Shown: positions 9,128-17,305 of the stretch, in pieces
Layout of the letters: the number at the start of each line of letters is the position of its first letter
How positions within the stretch are numbered: position 1 is the stretch's first letter
Source: AP-15 sp963812675
GTDB taxonomy: Bacteria; Pseudomonadota; Alphaproteobacteria; ATCC43930; CGMCC-115725
Assembly (NCBI GenBank): GCA_963812675.1
Contig: CAWEWR010000007.1
Span: forward strand, 841,083 to 905,082
DNA: 64,000 nt
Direction: 5' to 3'
Made by a program: the position numbers and the translations under genes
The notes under the pieces: generated by a model
Told to the model about the DNA's origin: nothing
Databases searched by the model: none
What the model saw: only the letters and a program-made list of their open reading frames with translations

Positions 9128-9451
9128 TCAGCCCGCACCGGTCTGCTTGCGCAGCAGGTAGTCGGTGCGCAGCTCGCCATAGGCGCGCTCGAAATTGGCC
9201 ACGAAATTCTGCAGCACGTCGCCGAGATCTTTGGCCGATTGCGGGCTGAGCCGGATAACCACGCGCGGGCGCAGCACCGGGGGCTGCGCCGCCCCTTCGC
9301 CGCCCCATGTAGGAAACAGCTCGTTGCCGACGAGGACCACCTCGTTAGAGGTCGCCGACAGGTTGAAGCTCGACACGAAAAACGTCGGCACGCCGAGTTC
9401 GGCGATCTCGGCCGGATGCGGTGCGGGCGAGCCCCGCTGCGTTACTGCCAT
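9128..9451 (-). CDS. Small DUF3467-like protein
   Basis: This 107-residue protein has a central region VPTFFVSSFNLSATSNEVVL and a C-terminal part RVVIRLSPQSAKDLGDVLQN. That arrangement resembles DUF3467 proteins, in which a short beta sheet is followed by a conserved SPQ-x-AK helix. The function of that family is unknown. It lies 40 bp upstream of the RfbC gene on the same strand and may be co-transcribed with it. AAAGGA precedes the ATG. The family call rests on pattern memory and is moderately sure. Confidence 0.65.
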   Translation of the reverse strand: MAVTQRGSPAPHPAEIAELGVPTFFVSSFNLSATSNEVVLVGNELFPTWGGEGAAQPPVLRPRVVIRLSPQSAKDLGDVLQNFVANFERAYGELRTDYLLRKQTGAG

Positions 9452-9551
9452 CGTCTAAATCCTTTCCAGTGAATAAGAGCCGCATGCACGACGCGGCGCG
9501 GCCGCGATCGTTACGGCAAAACCTCGCCAAATAGCTAATATCATACGAAGG

Positions 9552-9815
9552 CTATCCACCGCTCAGCTTTTGGCTGGCGAACTCGGCGTTCGCCTGGATC
9601 CGCTTGCGCTCGGCGTCCGCCAAATTCGCTGTGCCGAGGATCTTCCGGGACGACTTCAGGCATTCGTCATAACGGCCGATCCAGTAGGCGTTGATGGCGT
9701 ATTCGTCAAGCAGACCGTATTCGTAGATCCAATCTTCCGGGAAGAAGGCGTTGTCGGGACTGACCAGGAGGCCGCGCTTCGCCAGGTCGAACCCCTGCTG
9801 ATAGCGCGACGCTCG
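9552..9815 (-). pseudogene. C-terminal remnant of a TPR/glycosyltransferase-type protein
   Basis: The minus strand reads RYQQGFDLAKRGLLVSP, EDWIYEYGLLDEYAINAYWI and GRYDECLKSSRKIL, ending in a stop at 9552-9554. This pattern is the usual C-terminal end of glycosyltransferases that carry TPR-like repeats. Upstream of about 9815 the frame is lost, so only some 85 residues survive. It adjoins the ACAGGGAA repeat region and marks the left edge of the decayed prophage. Confidence 0.6.
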
Positions 9816-9890
9816 AGGAAGTCAAATTCGCGCGGAGACTCTTCGCTGGAGGAGGCAGTCTCGAGCGAACCCCGTCTCTGCAACGCCAAA

Positions 9891-10061
9891 TTCCCTGGTA
9901 ACAGGGAAAAGAACAGGGAAGTTAGTCGATTTGCGGGTCCGCAGCGGCGGGGTTATCCCCAAAAGACGCATGGGATCAGGGGCTTAGGTGTCACGTTCCC
10001 TAATCGCCGAACAGGGAATTTTTTCAAGCACAACAGGGAATTTTTCATGCACAACAGGGAA
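9891..10061. repeat. ACAGGGAA repeat cluster
   Basis: Five copies of ACAGGGAA occur at 9901, 9913, 10011, 10033 and 10054. The last three are spaced 21-22 bp apart, and the first two of these units carry a following T-run and CAAGCACA or CATGCACA. The first copy pairs with an upstream TTCCCTG to form a 7-bp hairpin with loop GTAA (9891-9908). A TTCCCT at 10005 also faces the copy at 10011. I recall similar arrays from rhizobial genomes, where they give spurious NREF-rich translations. The function is unknown. Confidence 0.75.
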
Positions 10062-10149
10062 TTACCCCAATGACGGATCAGGGGTCGGAGACCGGTCTGC
10101 TTGATCGATCGCTTGACGCGCCGCAGGCTCAAAATAAGATTATAGCATC

Positions 10150-11700
10150 CATGCAGGGCTGGTGGCGGCCGACTTTCGCAGGTCTCTCTGATAAAAGGGC
10201 AGCCAAGAACGCGGGGAGCTCCGAAACGTGACGACAAACGTTAGAAACGCCGCTCCGAGCGCTCGAAAGGCCACGGGTCGACCGGCCAGAGCCAAGGGTC
10301 GGTCTGCCGAACGAGGATGGGTGCGCAATAGAACATGGGCTGGAGGTACTGCTCGTTCTGGCAAACCAGTCGAGGAACAGCAACAGCGCATCGACCTGAT
10401 CGTCATAGCGGCCACTGGGGAAGGCGAGGAGCTCGTTCTCAAAATCGGCGAGCCAGAGGGCTTCGGTCGGCAGCAGAATGCGACCCGCTTCGAAGCGACC
10501 TTGTTGGCGGCTCATGCGGGTCACTTTGTCGGTATCGGGCTTGCGGCCCACGACAGCGAGACGGGGGACTTCCTTCACCAGCTGGATCAGCCCCATGCGC
10601 TGCTTGGTATCCTCGACGATGACCAGGTCGACCTGCCATTGCGCGGCGAGCCCGATAATGTGCTCGCGCATCTGCATCACCGTCCAATGGCCGCGGCTGA
10701 CCTCGAGCACGTGGAGCGACTTCTCGCGAAAGCCGACAACGGTGATCGCGGTGTAGTCATTGTCGATACCGGCTTTGCCGGCGGGATCGCAGCTCAGCAC
10801 GACCCGCTGGAAGGTTTTGCGCTCCGGTACGGTATCGTAACACCCGAGCCATGCCGCCTTTACCATATTCCGTCGGGCGGGGTGGGGTTCTGCTGGTACT
10901 GGGCGGCGAAGACGCGACTGCCGATCTCGCGTTTCAACCCCTCCATTGCCGCGGGATTGTCTCGCTTCAGCTGCAGCAATCGCCCGGCCGGGCGTGGTAG
11001 ACCTCATCCTCGCTCACCCGATAATCGGCGGGTTCGACCGCGATGGCGAGGATCACCAGCCGAGGCGAGCCCTGCTCGATCAGGATGCCCGACGGATCGT
11101 CGACATGGAGCCGCTGCATCGCGATACAGATCAAACTCTCGGCGGGATCATCGAGCCGGCTGAAAGCCGTGTTGCGCAACCACTCGATCGCGCCGCGCCG
11201 CGCGACTTCCGAATCCGCGTCGTTGGCTTTGATCGGATCGTCGACGATCAGCACTTCGCCGCCGCGACCGGTCAGTGTGCCGCCCACCGAAGTGGCGAGG
11301 CGAGATCCCCGGCGGGTGGTCTTGAATTCGCCCTCGGCGGCCTTTTTCGGATTCAACCTCGTTTGTGGAAAGACGCGCTTGTAGAACGGCGTCTCGAGCA
11401 GCGCCCGGCAAACCCTGGAGAATTTCGCGGCAAGCTCGTCGGAGTAGCTGGCGCAGATTATACCGGTGCTGGGCACGCGACCCAACAACCAGCCTGGGAG
11501 AGCGTGCGGGGCGGCAGGTTGAGAACCAGCCGCCTCCGAGCCTCGCCGGACACCATTAGCTAGATCAGGAAGCAGATACAGTCGATGTGCCAGTTGGGGG
11601 TCAGGCGCTGGCCCGGGTTGAGCGCCTCGAAGGCCCTGTAGGTAAAGGCACCAAAGTCGGTCCGATGGACTGCATCGGCCAGATCCCGGTCAATCTTCAT
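10150..11700 (-). pseudogene. Phage terminase large subunit, broken by a stop and several frameshifts
   Basis: The gene can be followed on the minus strand from ATG 11700 (MKIDRDLADAVHRTDFG, then FEALNPGQRLTPNWHID). It meets an in-frame TAG, continues as GEARRRLVLNLPPRTL, and changes frame to IICASYSDELAAKFSRVCRA and VLIVDDPIKANDADSE. It shifts again to IGSRVFAAQYQQNPTPPDG and finally to NMVKAAWLGCYD, VVLSCDPAGKAGIDNDYTAI and DDQVDALLLFLDWF. These are ATPase and nuclease parts of a large terminase, which packages phage DNA. The segment that should carry the Walker A motif appears deleted. It follows DUF5681, its usual partner. The gene cannot make an active motor. Confidence 0.85.
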
Positions 11701-12085
11701 GGCGCGTCTCCTTTTTGCCGAGTGATTTAAGCAGCCGGGGTCCGAAGCGGCGGATGATCAGCAGCTCATCGTCGTCGATCGGTTGACCTTCGTTTTCAGG
11801 TGCCTCGGTGATGGACGCGTGCGTAGGGAGCGAGCAGGGCCGTTGTGGCCCGAACATCGCCTTGCAGCGCTTTGGCCATCAACGATTTGATCAGGGCACG
11901 CTGCTTGCTGATGCGGCGGGCCTGGCCCCCTCACGCACCGTGATCTGTTCGCTGAGTTCAGCGCACAGATCGGTTGCCAGATTTCCGCTGCCCTTCGGGC
12001 GACCGCGGGGATTGCCCGTTTTTCCAGCCTTGAACCGGGTCGCCGCGGGCGGCTTGCGGTACCCGACATCGGATGGTCTGGTCAT
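11692..12085 (-). pseudogene. DUF5681 protein, frameshifted
   Basis: From ATG 12085 the minus strand encodes VGYRKPPAATRFKAGKTGN and PRGRPKGSGNLATDLCAEL, the N-terminal pattern of DUF5681 proteins found just before phage terminase genes. After VREG a shift leads to ISKQRALIKSLMAKALQGD in another frame. A second shift gives PIDDDELLIIRRFGPRLLKS, which ends in a stop overlapping the terminase start. With both shifts repaired the length would be about 130 residues, normal for the family. Confidence 0.78.
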
Positions 12086-12204
12086 GGCCTACTCGGTCTC
12101 CTGCGGGCGGCCGCTGCGGCAGGGTCCACCGGCATCGACCGGGTCGCGACGCACTGTTATGGGCAATTTTACAGCATTGAGCGTGTCGCGTTAATTCGGC
12201 GGGT

Positions 12205-12591
12205 TCATTGCGCAGCAGTTTTCATCAAGTCAATCCGCTGTCGCGCCCGGAAGACGATCCTCTCGCCTGCCTTGATATCGCCCGATAGCGTCCACAGGCG
12301 GAAAGCCACGTTGAGGGGATCGATGCGCAGGGTGCTCCAGAAGGTCAGTTCGCCAAATTGGTGTTGCAGCGCATGACAGCTGCTGCAGAGCGGCACGGAA
12401 TAACGATCTGACGGCTTTATTCCTGCCGCGCCGTCAGATCCGGAGCGCACATGCGCGGCCTCTGAAGGAGCTGCCGTACCGCAGGCGACACAGGGAAGCT
12501 GCCTGATAAAGGCTAAGTGCCGGGCGCGCCTGCGGACGTCAGGTTTGAACTTGGAACGCGCCACCCAGCGTGGAATGCGCGGCGTAGTCAT
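12205..12591 (-). CDS. HNH-like/DUF968-type phage protein
   Basis: This 128-residue protein has a CxxC pair in LPCVACGTAAPSEAAHVR and a second metal motif, VPLCSSCHALQHQFGE. That is the arrangement of HNH-type nucleases and of the DUF968/YbcO-like proteins found in prophages. It would bind zinc and cut or process DNA. It sits between the recombination genes and the packaging genes. The reading frame is intact although the neighbours on its downstream side are broken. Confidence 0.75.
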   Translation of the reverse strand: MTTPRIPRWVARSKFKPDVRRRARHLAFIRQLPCVACGTAAPSEAAHVRSGSDGAAGIKPSDRYSVPLCSSCHALQHQFGELTFWSTLRIDPLNVAFRLWTLSGDIKAGERIVFRARQRIDLMKTAAQ

Positions 12592-12640
12592 CGGTTTTGA
12601 AGCACGAAGAAGCGGTGCCGGTTGTACCGCAATATCGATT

Positions 12641-13318
12641 TCATGGCGCGATTTCCAAGCTTGCCCGCAACGCCGCCTTCAGGGCTAATCGGCTTGGCGG
12701 GATCGGCAGTTCACTCGTCGTGCGGATCTTCTCCATTACCCCTTCAATGAAGTAGTTGAAAATGCGAAGTTCGCGGTCGAGGGCTTTGATGAACTTCTCA
12801 TCCGGCTCAACCCGCATGATTAGTTTTGGCAAGACGTTATGCCAGCATAGGATATCCACCCAGCTACGCTGGCTTATGTAAAGCTGTCCTTGTAACTGAG
12901 GCCGAAACCGTTCATTGAGCTCACCCGAAATCCAGTATGCGACCTGGGTCTGCGGTAGGGGCGCCTTGATTTCGAGTAAACCTTCGTCGCCGACGAGGCG
13001 ATCGGGGCTGCATCCCATCGTGTGCTCGTCGTCGGTGATGAAACCGATCCTCTGAACGGTTAAGTCTTGATCGAATTCGTACCAATCGGCCGCCTCGGTC
13101 TCGACGATCAAGCCGCGCTCCATTGCCGGCGAATTATAAAACTCGATCCTTTGTTGCAGGATCCGCTCGGCGATCAGGACGCACGCGTATTCACGCCACT
13201 GCTTTGACGGCTTGCCCTGGGGTGTGATGATCTTGTGGAAGTTGGAGCTCGTTGGGATCCCAACCTTGAGGCGGTCATATTCCTCCGAATATTGCGCCAC
13301 GTCATGAAAAATTGGCAT
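12641..13318 (-). CDS. YqaJ-like viral recombinase (phage exonuclease)
   Basis: This 225-residue protein fits the YqaJ/lambda-exonuclease family of 5'-3' exonucleases. The active-site pattern is visible in TMGCSPDRLVGDEGLLEIKA, with the aspartate of SPD and the E-x-K of LEIKA. PQLQGQLYISQRSWVDILCW is the following conserved core. The start at 13318 overlaps the end of the ERF gene by 17 bp, so the two are coupled. Together with the annealing protein it would form a phage recombination module. Confidence 0.85.
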   Translation of the reverse strand: MPIFHDVAQYSEEYDRLKVGIPTSSNFHKIITPQGKPSKQWREYACVLIAERILQQRIEFYNSPAMERGLIVETEAADWYEFDQDLTVQRIGFITDDEHTMGCSPDRLVGDEGLLEIKAPLPQTQVAYWISGELNERFRPQLQGQLYISQRSWVDILCWHNVLPKLIMRVEPDEKFIKALDRELRIFNYFIEGVMEKIRTTSELPIPPSRLALKAALRASLEIAP

Positions 13319-14108
13319 GACTGGCCTCTGCCTTGGCGATCTGCTCCTCGAGAGTGGTAATGGCCTTGCGATAATCCCGAGAGGCGATTGTCGCTACTGC
13401 AGCTTCCAGAGAACCGGCTTCCGCGATGCTCTGCGCACGCATGTATTTCAGAAACTTCGGCCCGACTTTAGCCTCTTTGATCAATTCAAGAAGCTTGGTG
13501 GTCTGGGTCTCATCTATGGTGCTGCCGTTTCCATCGTCATCGTCGCCGACGACCACGATGTTGAAGATATTGCAAGCGATATAGCGGCGCAGGTAAGAAT
13601 TGGTGCTTCCCACACCCTGTACGGCGGACTTGCCACCCGAGGTGTCGAGTGGGGCGGGCATAAATGAATCTTCGAAGTGGCCACACGGCAGGTGCTTTAG
13701 GCGGCCGCGGATTAGGATCCAGCCGTGCTCCCGCGGTTCGTCGGAATAGGAGAGATCCATCTCCTCTTCCAACAAGAGCGGGCGCAGATGTTTGTCGATC
13801 TCCTCCAGAGGCGCGTATTTGAAGGCTTGATAGCTGCCTTTCTGAGACTTTCCCTTCTCGATTTCATAGAGGGTAGCGGTCCTGTTCTTCACGAGCTTGA
13901 TGCCGGCGAGTTTTTTCAGGATCCGGCCCTTCGCCGCGTTGAATGCAAGCTCGGCCTCTTTGGCCTTCACTCGTTCGTACATTGCGACGATGCGGTCGAG
14001 TTTTTCGACATCGGCGCCGGGATCAAGCGCCACCCTCTCAATCAAAGCCAAAACCGCAGTAGCGCCGTCCAATGGTGGCGCGGCGAGATGCTCGACCTGC
14101 TCTTCCAT
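13302..14108 (-). CDS. ERF-family single-strand annealing protein
   Basis: The 268-residue sequence has the ERF-superfamily core: YERVKAKEAELAFNAAKGRI, YAPLEEIDKHLRPLLLEE, DLSYSDEPREHGWILIRGRL and VQGVGSTNSYLRRYIACNIF. ERF proteins anneal complementary single strands during phage recombination. An excellent ribosome site, GGAGGAATTCTG, precedes the ATG at 14108. The C-terminal 70 residues are charged and less conserved. It is the first gene of a pair with the YqaJ exonuclease. Confidence 0.88.
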   Translation of the reverse strand: MEEQVEHLAAPPLDGATAVLALIERVALDPGADVEKLDRIVAMYERVKAKEAELAFNAAKGRILKKLAGIKLVKNRTATLYEIEKGKSQKGSYQAFKYAPLEEIDKHLRPLLLEEEMDLSYSDEPREHGWILIRGRLKHLPCGHFEDSFMPAPLDTSGGKSAVQGVGSTNSYLRRYIACNIFNIVVVGDDDDGNGSTIDETQTTKLLELIKEAKVGPKFLKYMRAQSIAEAGSLEAAVATIASRDYRKAITTLEEQIAKAEASHANFS

Positions 14109-14168
14109 CAGAATTCCTCCTTCTCCCGGTTTGAGCTCGGCTCTGCGGAGCCCTTTTGCTCGCCGGTG

Positions 14169-14636
14169 TCATGCGCGGCCCTCGATGATGCGGTAAACCC
14201 GGCCGCGCTCCTCCTGGGCCGAGGCGAGGGTAAGGCCGAGCTTCTTTTTGAGGGTTCCCGAGAAGACGCCGCGCACGGTGTGGCGCTGCCAGCCCGTCGC
14301 ACTCGTTACCTCATCGACCGTCACACCTTCGGGTCGACGCAGCATCGCGATGACCTCATCCTGCTTCGAGGTGCGCTTCGCCTTGGATTGTCGCTCCGGG
14401 TCGGGCAACATTTCCATCGCCGACCACAGTTCGTTGATCAGTGCGTCGCGGTCGCTGACTTTCCTGCGCTTCTCGACACTGGGGAGAGCATTCCATAGTG
14501 CCAAGAGCCGCTTCCCGCTAAGCTCGGCTGCGTGCAGTTCCTCGTTCAAGGCGACGACAATTTCGTCCTCGTCGACTGCCGCCGGCGGCTCGCCGCAGAC
14601 CGTGATTCCGTCATGGCCGATGATATAGATTCGCAT
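14169..14636 (-). CDS. DUF3489 domain protein
   Basis: This 155-residue protein ends in a DUF3489-like winged-helix region: KQDEVIAMLRRPEGVTVDEV, TGWQRHTVRGVFSGTLKKKL and ERGRVYRII. Such proteins are common in alphaproteobacterial prophages and transposon regions, and a DNA-binding role is likely. AAAGGAGA lies 9 bases before the ATG at 14636, which fixes the start; a longer frame upstream shows no family similarity. It precedes the ERF gene on the same strand by about 60 bp. Confidence 0.82.
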   Translation of the reverse strand: MRIYIIGHDGITVCGEPPAAVDEDEIVVALNEELHAAELSGKRLLALWNALPSVEKRRKVSDRDALINELWSAMEMLPDPERQSKAKRTSKQDEVIAMLRRPEGVTVDEVTSATGWQRHTVRGVFSGTLKKKLGLTLASAQEERGRVYRIIEGRA

Positions 14637-14639
14637 GGG

Positions 14640-15167
14640 CGGGTTCTCCTTTACAGGCGGCAACGTCGCCGCTGGTGAGCCCCACTCCCGCTCTGTTGGG
14701 CGACCAAAGCCACTGTTTTCTGGATAATCCCATTGCGTTGTCTGGTCGGATTCGAGCATGGAATTGCTCGGTCGAAATTGCGCCATCCAGTGCACCCAAG
14801 CGGATGTAGCGGGTGCCACCAAACTCTGCATCGGCGCTTGGATATATACTGCCTACGGAGGCGCTCCTCGACGACCTCCACCTGCATGACCGCGGCTTCT
14901 GGAAGAAGTCGGGCACCCCGAGCTCGGCCGCAGCTTTGTGTATCCAGGCGAGGCGGCCATCCATAACGGCTCTCCGTGGCGGATCTCCCGGCGGGCGCCG
15001 CTGATTGGCGGGCACAACGCGGAAATCCTCTGCGAGAAATTGGAAACCGTCCCGAAGCGGAGCTTTGCGTTCTGGCTGAAAGTCGTGTGATCTAGACCGT
15101 CTGAGCCGCGGAGAGCGGATGCCGAGGCGAGCCTAAAGCTAGCCAAACATATTTGAAATTTCCCGAC
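14640..15167. other. Stretch without a recognisable gene between prophage and IS1380
   Basis: Several overlapping open frames of 60-130 codons occur on both strands, but none has a convincing start site, family motif or coding signal. One minus-strand frame contains DGRLAWIHKAAAELGVPDFF, which could be a fragment of a phage protein that I do not recognise. I treat this stretch as decayed prophage sequence truncated by the insertion sequence. Confidence 0.5.
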
Positions 15168-16820
15168 TAAACCCGGATTCCCCGGATGATACCGTATTTT
15201 GCGGCGCAATGGTCCTGATTATCGTATAAGATACAACATGTTGTGCGAGATCGAACGGGGCGGCGATGGCGGACCCGGCGGGTGAAGCGGACAGGGGCGC
15301 GCTGAGGCTCGATTTCGACCGCCGCCTGGTTCTTCGGTTCCGCGGTTCTGTGATCACCTCCGATGGCGGATTGCTCGCTTATCGCGAACTGGACGACGCG
15401 CTCGCGCTGACGTTGAGCGGTGGCGAGAGATTGGCCGAGACACGCACCGGCAGGAACCGACGGCATCTGTTGGTCGGGTTACTGCGGCAGTCGGTATTCG
15501 GGCGGCTGGCCGGCTACGAGGATGTGAACGACGCCGAGCGGCTTTGCCGCGACCCGGCGATGCGCTGGGTGGTCGGCGGCAGGGCGCCGATGGGTCGGGC
15601 GGCCTCGGCCAGTCAGATGGGCCGCTTCGAGACCGAATGGCTGACCCGAGCGGAGAACCTCGCCGCCCTTGCCGATCTGACGGGCCGGTGGATCGACGCC
15701 GTGCACCGGCGGCGACCGCCGAGGATCATCGTGCTCGACATGGATTCGAGCGAGAGCCCGACCTATGGCGAGCAGGAGGGCAGCGCCTACAACGGCCATT
15801 TCGGCTGTACCTGTTATCACCCGCTGTTCGTGTTCAACCAGCTCGGGGATTTGGAAAGATGTGCCCTGCGCTCAGGCAACGTCCACAGCGCCGCTGACTG
15901 GCGCGCCGTGCTGGAACCGGTGATCGCCCGCTACCGGGGCACGGCGAAGCGCCTCTATTTTCGCGGCGACGCGGCCTTCGCCAACCCGGAGATCTACGAG
16001 TTCCTCGAAGCCGAAGGAATGGGTTATGCGATCCGTCTGCCGGCCAACCGGGTGTTGCAGGACAAGATCGGCTACCTGTTGAAGCGCCCGGTCGGGCGAC
16101 CGCCGCTTGAGGTGCGCCGCTACTATTCCAGCTTCAGCTACCGGGCCGGCTCATGGAGCAAGCCCCGGCGAGTGGTGGCCAAGGTCGAGTGGCACCCCGG
16201 TGAGCTTTATCCCCGCGTCGGCTTCATCGTCACCAACCTGGCGCGTCCAGCGGAGCGCGTGGTCGCCTTCTACAACCACCGCGGCACCTGCGAGCAGTGC
16301 ATCAAAGAGGGCAAGGGCGCGGTCAAGTGGACACGGCTGTCGTGCCGTTCCTTCGCCGCGAATGCCGTACGCCTTCAGCTTCATGCCCTCGCCTATAACC
16401 TCGGCAATTTCATGCGGACGCTGGCGATGCCGAAGACGGCGGAGCCGTGGTCGCTGACCAGCTTGCGCGAGAAGCTGATCAAAATCGGCGCGAAGGTCGT
16501 CAGCCACGGCCGGTATGTGACCTTCCAGATGGCCGAGGTCGCGGTGCCGCGGCAGATGCTCCAGGAAATCCTGTCGCTGATCGCCCGGCTGCGGGCACCG
16601 CCGGCGCCGGCATGACGAGCGCTGGCGACAGATGCAACAAACGACGGTAGCCGAGGTGCGCCTTGATGCCGGCAGAGCAGCACGTTTCAGTGCCTCGGTG
16701 CGGTCAACTGGCGGTTTTGACCGCCTGCCGCGCACGCGGTGCGCGATTTGCCATTGCTCAAGACGCCCGGAGGGACGATCCTGGCCTCGCAACGATCCGG
16801 AATCCGGGGAATGTCGGTTA
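15168..16820 (+). mobile_element. IS1380-family insertion sequence
   Basis: A complete element of about 1.65 kb, the usual size for the family. Its ends are imperfect inverted repeats: at 15168-15187 the left end reads TAAACCCGG then ATTCCCCGGAT, and at 16801-16820 the right end reads ATCCGGGGAAT then GTCGGTTA. They match at about 17 of 20 positions. One intact transposase gene lies between. It separates the decayed prophage from an IS66 relic. I could not define a clear target duplication. Confidence 0.82.
15266..16615 (+). CDS. IS1380-family transposase
   Basis: This intact 449-residue DDE transposase shows family features in order: RFRGSVITSDGGLLAYRELD near the N-terminus, the first catalytic aspartate region VLDMDSSESPTYGEQEG, the second aspartate in YFRGDAAFANPEIYEFLE, and the glutamate in YNHRGTCEQCIKEGKGAVKW. 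The C-terminal NAVRLQLHALAYNLGNFMR is typical. It would cut and rejoin the ends of its own element. The intact frame next to decayed phage genes suggests a more recent arrival. Confidence 0.93.
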   Translation: MADPAGEADRGALRLDFDRRLVLRFRGSVITSDGGLLAYRELDDALALTLSGGERLAETRTGRNRRHLLVGLLRQSVFGRLAGYEDVNDAERLCRDPAMRWVVGGRAPMGRAASASQMGRFETEWLTRAENLAALADLTGRWIDAVHRRRPPRIIVLDMDSSESPTYGEQEGSAYNGHFGCTCYHPLFVFNQLGDLERCALRSGNVHSAADWRAVLEPVIARYRGTAKRLYFRGDAAFANPEIYEFLEAEGMGYAIRLPANRVLQDKIGYLLKRPVGRPPLEVRRYYSSFSYRAGSWSKPRRVVAKVEWHPGELYPRVGFIVTNLARPAERVVAFYNHRGTCEQCIKEGKGAVKWTRLSCRSFAANAVRLQLHALAYNLGNFMRTLAMPKTAEPWSLTSLREKLIKIGAKVVSHGRYVTFQMAEVAVPRQMLQEILSLIARLRAPPAPA

Positions 16821-16829
16821 AAGCGCCGC

Positions 16830-17195
16830 TTAATTTGCAGCCTCGCCGCCAAGCCTTACAGGCCTCGGCGGAGATCGACCGAACGCGTCGCGATCGGAAC
16901 TCGTACCCTTACCGGGCGGCACAATCCTGTCGTCGCCTTCGAGCAGACCGATAATCTCGCCGCGAAAGGCCAGCTCGACACTTGCTCCGACACCCAGGAT
17001 CGCACCGCCAATCCCAATCTCGATCGCCGCGTTGCAGAAACCGGGCGGCTCTCCGCCACCACTGGAACAAAGCCGATGCGTGGGTGCCGGCGTCAGCAAC
17101 CCGCGGCCGAACGGAAACTCCGGCCGCCAGGCATAAAGCTGGTTTGCGATGAAGCCCGTCTCGCAAGCCGACTGTGTCAAGTTTCTCATTGCCAA
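16830..17195 (-). pseudogene. IS66 relic (end of orfA and start of orfB)
   Basis: The minus strand keeps TGFIANQLYAWRPEF and AAIEIGIGGAILGVGASVEL followed by REIIGLLEG, matching the C-terminal part of IS66 OrfA. One frame over it gives VRVRVPIATRSVDLRRGL, matching the start of the second IS66 protein, and then a stop. The element is cut off at the IS1380 right end, so the IS1380 insertion or a later deletion removed the rest. Nothing recognisable is present between 17200 and 17305. Confidence 0.6.
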
Positions 17196-17305
17196 TTTGT
17201 CCTAGCAGATGAAATGTCCGGGTGTGGCAGCAGATGCTCCTCCGGTTTTGGGCGTGTTCCAGACCGGGAGATCGGGTCGCGAACCCGAGGGACGGCTGGC
17301 GCGGC

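Noticed and set aside
10228..11163. 311-codon plus-strand open frame
   Set aside because: The opposite strand carries recognisable terminase blocks, so this is antisense shadow coding.
13725..14498. 257-codon plus-strand open frame
   Set aside because: It is antisense to the ERF and DUF3489 genes, which have good ribosome sites and family motifs.
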